The position numbers were made by a program, and so were the translations under genes. Positions 25,110-33,599 of a stretch of DNA of 64,000 bases are shown here, in pieces. Source of the stretch: Arthrobacter sp. JZ12 (lineage in GTDB: Bacteria; Actinomycetota; Actinomycetes; Actinomycetales; Micrococcaceae). Below the pieces are notes generated by a model that saw nothing but the letters and a program-made list of their open reading frames with translations, was not told the origin of the DNA and ran no database searches. The DNA lies in contig NZ_CP045246.1 of assembly GCF_035189165.1 (NCBI RefSeq), forward strand, positions 3,224,001 through 3,288,000, in the 5' to 3' direction. Each line of letters starts with the position of its first letter. Position 1 is the stretch's first letter.

Positions 25110-25735
25110 CCACGGTGCTGTTGGTGGACGATCATGACGTGGTTCGTGCTGGCCTGCGGGCGATACTCGGGACCCAGTCCGATCTGACGGTGGTCGGAGA
25201 GGCGGCGGACGGCGCTGCAGGAGTGCGGGCTGCCGTGGACCTCCGCCCCGACGTGGTCCTCATGGACCTGGCCATCGGATCCGGCCTGGACGGAATCGAG
25301 GCCACGCGCAGGATCGTTGCCGAGGCGCCCTCGGTGCGCATCCTGGTGTTCACCACCTACGATTCCGACGCTGACATTGTTCGGGTGATCGATGCGGGTG
25401 CCACGGGATACCTGCTGAAGGATTCGACGCCGGCGGAGCTCTACGCGGCTATCCATGCCGCCGCTCGGGGGCAGGCCGCCTTGTCAGCGCCGGTTGCCTC
25501 AGTGCTGCTCAAACGCATGCAGCAGCCCAACTCGGCATTGACGCCGCGCGAGGCAGAGATCCTCGAGCTGCTGACCGCCGGTCTCAGCAACCGCGAAATG
25601 AGCCGTCAGCTATTCATCAGCGAAACCACAATCAAGACCCACCTGATGCACATCTACCGGAAGCTGGACGTGGACACGCGGTCGGCGGCTATCGCGGAAG
25701 CGTCGCGGCGGGGTTGGGTTCGGCATCGAGGCTGA
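25106..25735 (+). CDS. SenR-like NarL-type response regulator
   Basis: A 209-residue regulator: receiver with acidic Asp8-Asp9, phosphoacceptor Asp54 in VVLMDLAIGSG, Thr in VFTTYDS and Lys in LLKDST. The LuxR HTH is LTPREAEILELLTAGLSNREMSRQLFISETTIKTHLMHIYRKL. Its partner kinase is translated immediately upstream. The stop (25733-25735) directly abuts the stop of the convergent ABC permease gene at 25736, with no bases between. Confidence 0.94.
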   Translation: MTTVLLVDDHDVVRAGLRAILGTQSDLTVVGEAADGAAGVRAAVDLRPDVVLMDLAIGSGLDGIEATRRIVAEAPSVRILVFTTYDSDADIVRVIDAGATGYLLKDSTPAELYAAIHAAARGQAALSAPVASVLLKRMQQPNSALTPREAEILELLTAGLSNREMSRQLFISETTIKTHLMHIYRKLDVDTRSAAIAEASRRGWVRHRG

Positions 25736-26569
25736 TCATCGGGAGCTGATGGAGGTGAATTTCCGTACCGACAGCGGCACGAAGATGGCGAGCATCAGCA
25801 CGATGCCGATAATCACCGTAATGACCGGGTTCTGCAGGGTCCAGGCCGTGGGTTCGGGAAACTCGGGGTTGGTGTTCCCGAACAGTTGCCGTGCTGACTC
25901 CACAAGCGCAGACACCGGGTTCCATTCGGCAATGTTCTTCAGGACCTCCGGCAGGGTGTGAATCGGCACGAAGGCGTTCGAGATGAAGGTCAGGGGGAAG
26001 AGGATCATGAAGGAGGCGTTGTTGATGACCTCCGGGCTGCGGACGCTCATGCCCAGTAGAGCCATGACCCAGCTGAATCCGTAGGAGAAGAGCAGCAGGA
26101 CCAGGACGCCGCTGATGAAGCCTCCGAGGGATGTAGTCACCCGCCAGCCCACCAGCCAGCCGGTGCCCATCATGATGAGCATGGAGATGCTGTTGATGAC
26201 CAGGTCGCCGTTGGTGCGGCCGATCAGCACGGCGGCAGGGCTCATGGGGAGGCTGCGGAAACGGTCGATGATGCCGTCCTTCAGGTCCTGCGCCATGGCA
26301 GCACCGGAGAAGGTTGACCCGAAGATAACAGTTTGCGCGAAGATTCCGGCCATCAGGAAGTTCACGTAGTCGGGCACGTTCATTGCCCCGGCGTAGACCT
26401 GGCTGAAGAGGAGCACGAACATGATGGGCTGGAGGATGGTGAATACCAGGATCTCGGGTACGCGCTTGATCTTGATCAGGTTCCGGCGGGTGGCAATCCA
26501 GCCGTCCGACAACAGCTGGGTGAAGGGTGTGCCGACACTCTGGTAGGCCGACTGGCTGACGGCGGTCAT
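25736..26569 (-). CDS. Daunorubicin-resistance-type ABC permease (DrrB-like)
   Basis: A 277-residue ABC-2 permease with six membrane segments. The N-terminal cytosolic region ATRRNLIKIKRVPEILVFTILQPIMFVLLFSQVY and the ADLKDGIIDRFRSLPMSPAAVLIGR-like central motif are typical of DrrB/NodJ-type permeases. The last helices include GIVLMLAIFVPLSVRKF. The ATG at 26569 overlaps the ATPase gene's stop by four bases. It is convergent with the response regulator. Substrate unknown; drug or lipid export is usual for the family. Confidence 0.9.
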   Translation of the reverse strand: MTAVSQSAYQSVGTPFTQLLSDGWIATRRNLIKIKRVPEILVFTILQPIMFVLLFSQVYAGAMNVPDYVNFLMAGIFAQTVIFGSTFSGAAMAQDLKDGIIDRFRSLPMSPAAVLIGRTNGDLVINSISMLIMMGTGWLVGWRVTTSLGGFISGVLVLLLFSYGFSWVMALLGMSVRSPEVINNASFMILFPLTFISNAFVPIHTLPEVLKNIAEWNPVSALVESARQLFGNTNPEFPEPTAWTLQNPVITVIIGIVLMLAIFVPLSVRKFTSISSR

Positions 26570-27552
26570 TTGGCTTTCTCCATTTCAGCGTTGGTCCTCG
26601 CCGCCTCAGCCTCAGCCTTATGACCGGTCAGCTTCAGGAAGACGTCGTCCAGGGTGGGCCGGCGCATTCCGGCGTCGTGCAGTTGAATGTTGGCAGCCCC
26701 GAGATCGGAGAGCACGTACTGCAGCGCGCGCGGCCCCTCAACCACCGCCACTTCAACCGTCCGGTCATTGACAGAAGGCGAGCCGTCGCCGTGGCGGCCA
26801 AGAATCTCGCGGGCCGCACCGGCGTCGGCCTCGTCAACCAGCGTCACGACGATGCGGTGACCGCCGATCTGCGCCTTGAGCTGGTCCGAGGTGCCCTCGG
26901 CGATAACCTTGCCGCCGTCGATCACGGAGATCTCATCGGCGAGGTGATCGGCCTCCTCAAGATACTGGGTGGTAAGCAGCAGGGTGGTTCCCGCGTTCAC
27001 GAGCTGATTGATGATGTCCCAGAGCGCAAGGCGGCTTCGGGGATCCAGACCGGTGGTGGGTTCGTCGAGGAACAGGATCTTCGGGTTGATGACCAGGGCG
27101 CCGGCAAGGTCGATCCGGCGACGCATGCCGCCGGAGAAACCCTTGACCGGGCGGTTGCCGGCCTCGGTCAGCTCGAACTGCTCAATCAGTTCGCGGGCCC
27201 GCTGGCGGGCGGTGCGGGCTCCCAGGTGGTAGAGCCGGCCCACCATCTCGAGATTCTCGAACCCGGTGAGGTTCTCATCCACCGCGGCGTACTGTCCGGA
27301 CGCGCCGATGATTCGACGGGCAGCTTTCGGGTTTCGGACTACGTCGATGCCGTCGATGTGTGCCGTGCCCTCATCCGGCTTGATGAGCGTGGTAAGTACC
27401 TTGACCGCGGTTGTCTTGCCGGCTCCATTGGGTCCGAGCAGCGCCTTGACCGTACCCTCGGGAACCGAGAGGCTGAGCCCCGCGAGCGCATGCACCGGGC
27501 CGCTTTTCGATGAGTATGTCTTCTTCAGACCTTCGGCCTGGATGATAGTCAT
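26566..27552 (-). CDS. Daunorubicin-resistance-type ABC ATPase (DrrA-like)
   Basis: A 328-residue ATPase. Walker A ALLGPNGAGKTTAVKVLTTL, signature FSGGMRRRIDLAGALVINP, Walker B KILFLDEPTTGLDPRSR, and the switch TTQYLEEADHLADEI are visible. The C-terminal DrrA-associated extension follows (GHRIVVTLVDEADAGAAREIL, RPTLDDVFLKLTGH). Starts ATG at 27552. It is translated first and coupled to the permease. The pair is adjacent to the SenS/SenR-like system and could be its regulon, though nothing proves this. Confidence 0.93.
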   Translation of the reverse strand: MTIIQAEGLKKTYSSKSGPVHALAGLSLSVPEGTVKALLGPNGAGKTTAVKVLTTLIKPDEGTAHIDGIDVVRNPKAARRIIGASGQYAAVDENLTGFENLEMVGRLYHLGARTARQRARELIEQFELTEAGNRPVKGFSGGMRRRIDLAGALVINPKILFLDEPTTGLDPRSRLALWDIINQLVNAGTTLLLTTQYLEEADHLADEISVIDGGKVIAEGTSDQLKAQIGGHRIVVTLVDEADAGAAREILGRHGDGSPSVNDRTVEVAVVEGPRALQYVLSDLGAANIQLHDAGMRRPTLDDVFLKLTGHKAEAEAARTNAEMEKAK

Positions 27553-27627
27553 GGGATCGACCCTAGGTACTCGAAGTAGTGGTAGGAAGATGGTCGCGGA
27601 CAGCTCCTGTCCGCAATTCTGATCGGG

Positions 27628-28221
27628 CTAGCGGGATTGCAGCGCGTCCAGCGCTACGGCCATGGCGGCGGCCACCCGCCAGTCCAGGCGCGCTCCCGGG
27701 ATAGAGACGTCGTAACGGTCACGCAGGCTGGGACGGCGCTCGGAGCTGAGCACTAACTGGCCCGAAGCATCGCGGAAATCGAAGTGGAACAGGAACGGCG
27801 CCGGAATCGCGTCCAGGAACGGCACGATCTCCCACACGCGGCGGGCGATCGCCACCCCCTGGCTGCGTTCGCTACCCACAGCCTGGATGCCCTGCGCTTC
27901 GAGGTGCCAGGTTGAGCGCAGAAGCGAAGCACCGAAGTTCTTCCGGAAGCTGCCTAGGGGCGCTCCCTGATGATCCAGCACGTCATAGGTTGCACCAAGG
28001 TCCAGCCGTTGACGCGCCTTGAACGAGAACAGGACTTCACGACGGGACTCATCAGAGAAGAACCGGACCTCCTCCTTGAAGGCTGCGCGTTTCTGCTGCG
28101 CGAGGGCGAGGAGCTGGCCGGGCCCACCGTCAGGTCCGCTTGCGCGCACCTCGTAGCGGTTCACCATCATGGTGATCTTCTGGGTGACCGAAAGCTGTTC
28201 AATAGCGTGCGGTGGATGCAT
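27628..28221 (-). CDS. LURP-one/phospholipid-scramblase-like domain protein
   Basis: A 197-residue soluble protein with the tubby-like barrel strands of the LURP-one/scramblase-related group: ITMMVNRYEVRA, VLFSFKARQRLDLGATYDVLDHQGAPLGSFRKNF near the middle, HLEAQGIQAVGSERSQ and FHFDFRDASGQLVLSSERR. Bacterial members are of unknown function. The ATG at 28221 follows AAGGAACACATCCTG. It lies upstream of the DrrA-like gene on the same strand with a 75-base gap. Confidence 0.7.
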   Translation of the reverse strand: MHPPHAIEQLSVTQKITMMVNRYEVRASGPDGGPGQLLALAQQKRAAFKEEVRFFSDESRREVLFSFKARQRLDLGATYDVLDHQGAPLGSFRKNFGASLLRSTWHLEAQGIQAVGSERSQGVAIARRVWEIVPFLDAIPAPFLFHFDFRDASGQLVLSSERRPSLRDRYDVSIPGARLDWRVAAAMAVALDALQSR

Positions 28222-28397
28222 CAGGATGTGTTCCTTCGGACGGGGGAAGGCCGGAGATCCGGGCGGCAGGGCTGGGTGGGCACAGCATTGTTGAGCATAG
28301 TTCGGTCGTCCGCTGCCGTCGTCGTCCTCAGGGAGGATCTATGAAAGGAGGGCAGCCACGGTCTGACCCCCGGTCCGCGCCCGGCTTGCTCCCCCCG

Positions 28398-28434
28398 CTG
28401 GGCCGTCTGCCTGGGCCGTCTGCCTGGGCCGTCC
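28398..28434. repeat. Tandem 13-bp repeat in non-coding DNA
   Basis: CTGGGCCGTCTGC is repeated twice in full (28398-28410, 28411-28423) plus most of a third copy. It lies in the 325-base gap (28222-28546) between divergent genes. Apart from the repeat and presumed promoters, I see no gene in this gap. Confidence 0.6.
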
Positions 28435-28546
28435 ACCCCTTGACGACCTTCAGGTACAGGTCGAGAGTAGCTATTGACGTCCCGATCGGGCGCCGCTCGC
28501 CATGCCTTCGTCGCCTGGCGGGTTCCACTTCAGGAAGGCGGAGGCA

Positions 28547-28972
28547 ATGGACACAACAACGTGGGTCTGGATCATCATCGGAATCCTGGTAGTGCTGCTC
28601 ATCATCGGTTTGATCGTTTTCCTCGGACGGAAACGCCGTCAGGCCCACGTTCAGAAGAAACGGCGCGAAGATCATGACCGCGCCAACCAGATCCGGGAAG
28701 AAGCGCATGCCAAAGACCTTGAAGCCCGCGAACGGGAAGCCCATGCCACCCGGGCGGCAGCCGAGGCCCAGCAGGCGGAGGTGGACGCCGAACGGCTTCG
28801 CAGGGAGGCTGAGCAGCGGCAGGCCGACGCCCAGGGACTGCGGAGGGAAACCGAGGAGCGCGCCCGGCATGCCGACGAGATCGACCCGTTCGCCGAGACG
28901 TCCCGAGACGGCAGGCGGGATGACCGTGGACGGGACGACGCCGGCCCCGGGCAGACTCCCGGACGGCACTGA
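28547..28972 (+). CDS. Membrane-anchored coiled-coil protein, hypothetical
   Basis: A 141-residue protein with one N-terminal transmembrane helix (WIIIGILVVLLIIGLIVFLG, about residues 7-26). A long Glu/Arg/Ala-rich coiled coil (about 30-110, with AEAQQAEVDAERLRREAEQR-like heptads) follows, then a disordered, Asp/Gly/Arg-rich tail. Such proteins often tether or scaffold at the membrane. The start is supported by GGAGGCA before ATG 28547. No family is recognised. Confidence 0.7.
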   Translation: MDTTTWVWIIIGILVVLLIIGLIVFLGRKRRQAHVQKKRREDHDRANQIREEAHAKDLEAREREAHATRAAAEAQQAEVDAERLRREAEQRQADAQGLRRETEERARHADEIDPFAETSRDGRRDDRGRDDAGPGQTPGRH

Positions 28973-29014
28973 CACCCAATAACGCATCAACAGCGCACCG
29001 AATAGCGCACTCCG

Positions 29015-29042
29015 TAGCGGGCGGCGGGAACGCCGCCCGCTA
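29015..29042. terminator. Bidirectional terminator hairpin
   Basis: A 12-bp perfect stem (29015-29026 with 29031-29042) with GGAA tetraloop lies between convergent genes (28972 and 29064). It is GC-rich with little T-tract. Confidence 0.7.
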
Positions 29043-29063
29043 GTTGCATTGCCCGCCGTGCCT

Positions 29064-30266
29064 TCAGGAATTGACGCGCGAGGCCTCCGGCTCCCCGGCC
29101 TGCCGCTCAGCGGCTGCGGGGGCTACAAGGAATGAAGCCAGCACGGCCACGCCGACCGCGAGCAGGGCGGTGCGGATTCCCACCAAGTCGCCCAGGAAAC
29201 CCAGAAGTGGAGGGCCCGCCAGGAAGGCCATGTAGCCGATTGTGGAGACAACCGCCACGCGTGCGGCTGCGAAACGCGGCTCATCCGCCGCGGCAGACAT
29301 GCCCATCGGGAAACCGAGCGCCGCACCCGTGCCCCACAGGACGGCGCCGAGGCCGGCGAGAATCACGTTCGGCGCGAAGACGAACAGGACCAGCCCAGCC
29401 AGCGAGGATGCAAGGCTAACCTGCAGTACGCGCACCCGGCCGAACCGGTCGATGAAGCCGCCGCCCACAAAGCGGAACAGGGTCATTGACGCTACGAACA
29501 CTCCGAACATGAGAGCACCGACGGCCTCGGTGGTTCCCAGTCCATCGACGGTCGCCTTCGCCACCCAGTCATTGGCAGCGCCCTCTGTCAGCGCGGCCCC
29601 CAGCACCACCAGCCCGATGAGCAGCGTGCGCGGCTCCCTCCATGCGGTGAGGCCGTTGCGCGGCTTCGCGTCGTCGTCGTGCTTGTCCGTATGGGCCTGC
29701 TCCGGCAGGAAGTAACGAGGGACCCAGAGCGAGATCGCCAGCACCAGCACGGCCACCACCGTCAGATGAGCCGACAGGCTCACCCCTGCAGCCGCAAGCC
29801 CGGCGCCGACGAGCGCTCCGAGGAAGGCGCCACCGCTGAACGCCGCGTGGAACTTGGGCATGATAGTGCGCCTCAGGAGGCGTTCGACGTCGGCTCCCTC
29901 CAGGTTCTGGGCAACATCCCATAGCCCGATTCCCAGGCCAAAGATGAACAGCCCGATTGCAGCGAGCGGCACGGAAGCGATGAGCAATCCGGCGGCGATC
30001 GTGGACGCTGCAATTGTCGCGGCCACGCCACCCACACGCACGGTGTTCGCGGTGCCGATGCGCGCAGCGATTCCGCCGGACAGAGGAAGTGAGATGAGCG
30101 AACCAATGGCGCCCACCAGCAGCAGGGTTCCAGTGTGTCCGTCACTCAACCCGAGCACCTCGGACGCCGCGGGAATCCTCGCTGCCCAGCTCGCGAAGAC
30201 AAGTCCGTTCAGGCCGAAGATAGCGAAGGTTGCCCACATTGCCGGCTCAACTTTGGTTTGCACCAC
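29064..30266 (-). CDS. MFS transporter
   Basis: A 400-residue twelve-TM major facilitator protein. MFS loop features include IPAASEVLGLSDGHTGTLLLVGAIGS, the GGIAARIGTANTVRVGG segment, and GGGFIDRFGRVRVLQVS in the second half. It lacks a recognisable substrate signature. The start is uncertain: an initial TTG at 30308, or GTG-GTG at 30266/30263, which I prefer because the TTG sits in a region resembling a promoter -35. No strong ribosome-binding site is seen. Confidence 0.82.
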   Translation of the reverse strand: MVQTKVEPAMWATFAIFGLNGLVFASWAARIPAASEVLGLSDGHTGTLLLVGAIGSLISLPLSGGIAARIGTANTVRVGGVAATIAASTIAAGLLIASVPLAAIGLFIFGLGIGLWDVAQNLEGADVERLLRRTIMPKFHAAFSGGAFLGALVGAGLAAAGVSLSAHLTVVAVLVLAISLWVPRYFLPEQAHTDKHDDDAKPRNGLTAWREPRTLLIGLVVLGAALTEGAANDWVAKATVDGLGTTEAVGALMFGVFVASMTLFRFVGGGFIDRFGRVRVLQVSLASSLAGLVLFVFAPNVILAGLGAVLWGTGAALGFPMGMSAAADEPRFAAARVAVVSTIGYMAFLAGPPLLGFLGDLVGIRTALLAVGVAVLASFLVAPAAAERQAGEPEASRVNS

Positions 30267-30354
30267 TAAACCGTATGCGGACAGTCCTGCAGGGTCCACA
30301 ACGGTCAATCAGTGTGTTGCTTGGGACAACGAATGCCGCCGGTGCCTGCCTGCT

Positions 30355-32037
30355 TCAGCGGGTTCGCTGCACACGACCCTCGTCCCACACCGGTTCCTGG
30401 GACTCGTACACCCTGCCGTCCTCGCCGAACACCAGGAACCGGTCGAAGCTCCGGGCAAACCAACGGTCGTGGGTGACGGCCAGCACCGTTCCCTCGAAGG
30501 CGTCGATGGCGCGCTCCAGCGCCTCGGCTGAGTGCAGGTCAAGGTTGTCGGTGGGTTCGTCGAGCAGCAACAGCGTTGCTCCGGACAGCTCGAGGAGAAG
30601 GATCTGCAGGCGGGCCTGCTGACCTCCCGACAGGGAGTCATAGAGCTGCTCGGACTGTCCTGCCAGGCCGTACCGGTCCAGGACCGCGGAGGCTGCTTCC
30701 CGTCCGAGGCCGGAGCGGTGGTCGTCCCCGCGATGCAGGATGTCCAGCAGGGTCCGCCCAAGAAGGTCGGGGCGCACGTGGGTCTGCGCGAAGAATCCGG
30801 GGCGGATCCTCGCGCCCAACTTCACGACGCCGGTGTGCGGCACCGGTGCGATGGTTACCTCTGACACCGGCTCATGTTCCTTGTCCGGGTCTGACCCGCC
30901 GGCGGCGAGAAGGCGCAGGAAGTGCGACTTCCCGGACCCGTTGGAGCCGAGGACGCCCACCCGGTCCCCGAACCAGATCTCGGTGCTGAAGGGTTTCATG
31001 AGCCCGGTGAGCTCGAGCTTCTGGGCAACGACGGCTCGTTTGGCCGTGCGGCCGCCCTTGAGCCGCATGTTCACGTTCTGCTCGATGGGAATGGCTTCCG
31101 GCGGTCCGGCCTCGAGGAACTTGGTGAGCCGGGTCTGGGCGGCGTGGTACCGGTTTGCCATGTCCGAGCGGAATGCCGCCTTGTTCTTGTACATGTTGAC
31201 GAGTTCCTTGAGCTTGATGTGCTCCTCGTCCCAGCGGCGGCGCAGTTCCTCGAAGCGCGCGTTGCGGTCGGCCCGGGCCTGCAGGTAGGTGCTGAAGCCC
31301 CCGCCGTGAATCCAGCTGGAGGCGCCCAGGGCCCCCGGTTCCAGCGTCACGATCCGGGTTGCGGAATTGGCCAGGAGTTCCCGGTCATGGCTGACGAACA
31401 GGACTGATTTCGGACTGTCATTGAGCTTCGCTTCCAGCCAGCGCTTCCCGGGGACGTCCAGGTAGTTGTCCGGCTCATCCAGCAACAGCAGCTCGTCCGG
31501 TCCGGCGAACAACGCTTCAAGCACCAGCCGCTTCTGCTCGCCTCCTGACAACGACGACGCCGCCCGGTACTGCGCGCGGTCATACGGCACTCCGAGTGCC
31601 GCCATCGTTACCTCGTCCCAGGTGGTCTCCAGCTCGTACCCGCCGGCGTCTCCCCAGTCGGCAATAGCTTGCGCATAGCGCATCTGGGTGGGTTCGTCGT
31701 CGTGTTCCATCATGGCGAGCTCAGCGGTATCGATGCGCCGCGCCGCTTCGGCGAGCGCCGGCGGGGCAGCGGAGACAAGGAGGTCGCGCACCGTGGTGTC
31801 GTCGCGGACCTGGCCGACGAACTGGCGCATGATTCCCATGGAACCCGACCGGGTGACGGCTCCTTCGTCAGCCGTGATGTCTCCGGCGACGATGCGCAGC
31901 AGGGTGGTTTTACCGGTCCCGTTGGGACCGATCAGGGCCGTCTTGTGTCCCTCCCCCACCTTGAAGCTGACGCCGTTGAGGAGTTGCCGGCCATCGGAGA
32001 GGAAGTAGTCGATGTTGGAGACGTCGAGGTGTGCCAC
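30355..32037 (-). CDS. ABC-F family ATP-binding protein
   Basis: A 560-residue soluble protein with two ABC ATPase domains joined by a charged linker. The first holds IGPNGTGKTTLLRIVAGD, LSGGEQKRLVLEALF and LLLLDEPDNYLD; the second GSNGSGKSHFLRLLAAGG, LSGGQQARLQILLLELSG and LLLLDEPTDNLD. The linker between is rich in Arg/Lys/Glu (about residues 240-310). ABC-F proteins act on ribosomes, some giving antibiotic protection; no membrane segment is present. It is leftward, upstream of the MFS gene and downstream of amt. Confidence 0.93.
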   Translation of the reverse strand: MAHLDVSNIDYFLSDGRQLLNGVSFKVGEGHKTALIGPNGTGKTTLLRIVAGDITADEGAVTRSGSMGIMRQFVGQVRDDTTVRDLLVSAAPPALAEAARRIDTAELAMMEHDDEPTQMRYAQAIADWGDAGGYELETTWDEVTMAALGVPYDRAQYRAASSLSGGEQKRLVLEALFAGPDELLLLDEPDNYLDVPGKRWLEAKLNDSPKSVLFVSHDRELLANSATRIVTLEPGALGASSWIHGGGFSTYLQARADRNARFEELRRRWDEEHIKLKELVNMYKNKAAFRSDMANRYHAAQTRLTKFLEAGPPEAIPIEQNVNMRLKGGRTAKRAVVAQKLELTGLMKPFSTEIWFGDRVGVLGSNGSGKSHFLRLLAAGGSDPDKEHEPVSEVTIAPVPHTGVVKLGARIRPGFFAQTHVRPDLLGRTLLDILHRGDDHRSGLGREAASAVLDRYGLAGQSEQLYDSLSGGQQARLQILLLELSGATLLLLDEPTDNLDLHSAEALERAIDAFEGTVLAVTHDRWFARSFDRFLVFGEDGRVYESQEPVWDEGRVQRTR

Positions 32038-32082
32038 CGCTCAAGTGTTTCACCCCGCGCGTCTCCATCCACCATCGAGGCC

Positions 32083-33351
32083 CTATGACTGGTTGGAGCT
32101 CAGGGCGGAGGGTGCGCCGACGAGCGCTCCCGGCGCGTAGGCCGACTCCGAGTGCTCATGGAGGTCCACGCCTTCCTCCTCCACATGGCTGGCCACGCGG
32201 AATCCGATCACCTTGTGAATGACCAGTGCCAACACTGCCGTTACGAGGCCGGAATACGCCAGGGCGAAACCGGTTGCCACGAGCTGGCTCCAGAGCTGGC
32301 CGGTCCCGCCGCCATAGAACAGCCCGCCTGCGCTCTCTTCGCCGGGTATTGCGAAGAATCCAAGTGCCACGGTTCCAACAAACCCGGTGACCAGGTGCAC
32401 CGCGACGACGTCGAGCGAGTCGTCATAGCCGAGCCGGTACTTGAGCCTGATCGCCAGGCAGGAAGCGACGCCGGTCGCCAGGCCGATGGCAATCGCGCCG
32501 GGGATGGTCACGTCCGCGCAGGCAGGTGAGATGGCCACGAGCCCGGCAACGATCGCCGATGCGGCGCCGAAAGTGGTGGGACGGCCGTCCCGGATCCGCT
32601 CCACCGCCAGCCAACTGACGACGGCGGCTGCAGGCGCTGCGATCGTGTTCAGGAGGATGACGGCCGCCTGACGGTCATCTCCTGCAGCACCCACGTTGAA
32701 GCCGAACCAGCCGATCCAAAGTAGAGCGGCGCCGAGGACCACCATGGGTAGGTTGTGCGGCTGGTGGCTGGCCTGCTTGCCGAACCCGCTGCGGGCGCCG
32801 AGGATCAATGCAAGTACGAGGGCTGCCATTCCGGCGTTCATGTGGATGACCGTACCGCCGGCGAAGTCGATTGCCTCTCCGGCCCACTGGCCTATGGCTC
32901 CGTCAGCGGAGAGGATTCCGCCATTCCAGACGGCATAGGCCATGGGCGCATAAGCCAGGGTCACCCAGAGTGGAACGAACAGGCACCATGCGCCGAAGCG
33001 GGCGCGGTCAGCGATGGAGCCGGAGATGATCGCCACGGTGACGATAGCGAACGCTGCATTGAACGCCATACCCAGCAGGTCTCCCGAGTCCGAGGCAGCG
33101 AGGCCGGCCAGGTTGGCGAATGGATCACCGAACATGCCAAGGGCGGACGCCTCGCTCGTAGCCATCGAACTGCCCCGGAGGAGCCAGGTGAGACCGGCCA
33201 GCGCCATCGCTGCCAGGCTCATCATGATCATGTTGAGCGTGGAGCGCACTCGCGTCATGCCTGCATAGAAGAATGCCAGCGCTGGTGTCATCAGCATCAC
33301 CAGGGCTGTTGCCACGACGAGCCACACACCGCCGGGAGTTAAACCGTCCAT
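32083..33351 (-). CDS. amt: Ammonium transporter (Amt/AmtB)
   Basis: A 422-residue channel of the Amt/Mep/Rh family with eleven predicted TM helices. FFYAGMTRVRSTLNMIMMS (near residue 25), DFAGGTVIHMNAGMAALVLALILG with the first pore His, and VVAVHLVTGFVGTVALGFFA with the second are conserved. The C-terminal tail (SHVEEEGVDLHEHSESAY) is the Amt-type tail but no glnK gene is present nearby. I started at ATG 33351, after AGGGGTTCAG; an ATG at 33414 adds residues with no conservation. About 250 non-coding bases separate it from the divergent PHP gene. Confidence 0.94.
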   Translation of the reverse strand: MDGLTPGGVWLVVATALVMLMTPALAFFYAGMTRVRSTLNMIMMSLAAMALAGLTWLLRGSSMATSEASALGMFGDPFANLAGLAASDSGDLLGMAFNAAFAIVTVAIISGSIADRARFGAWCLFVPLWVTLAYAPMAYAVWNGGILSADGAIGQWAGEAIDFAGGTVIHMNAGMAALVLALILGARSGFGKQASHQPHNLPMVVLGAALLWIGWFGFNVGAAGDDRQAAVILLNTIAAPAAAVVSWLAVERIRDGRPTTFGAASAIVAGLVAISPACADVTIPGAIAIGLATGVASCLAIRLKYRLGYDDSLDVVAVHLVTGFVGTVALGFFAIPGEESAGGLFYGGGTGQLWSQLVATGFALAYSGLVTAVLALVIHKVIGFRVASHVEEEGVDLHEHSESAYAPGALVGAPSALSSNQS

Positions 33352-33599
33352 CTGAACCCCTGAGGGAATTGAATGGTTTCCAGAGAGGAAACGCCATTGA
33401 ACCCAGTTACTCATGCGCGAGTTTCCGGATGAAGTGCCGCAGGTTAGCGGTGCATTACAGAGGCTTCACCATCAAAGTGTGACGAAACTCGTGACTGGTA
33501 ATTGCCTCTGGCAAGCTCCTGTTAATGCGGGCTTCACGCCGGGTACATCGGGTCTGCCTACCGTGCAGGAGTCAATCCCCACTGTTTGAAGGAATTTGC

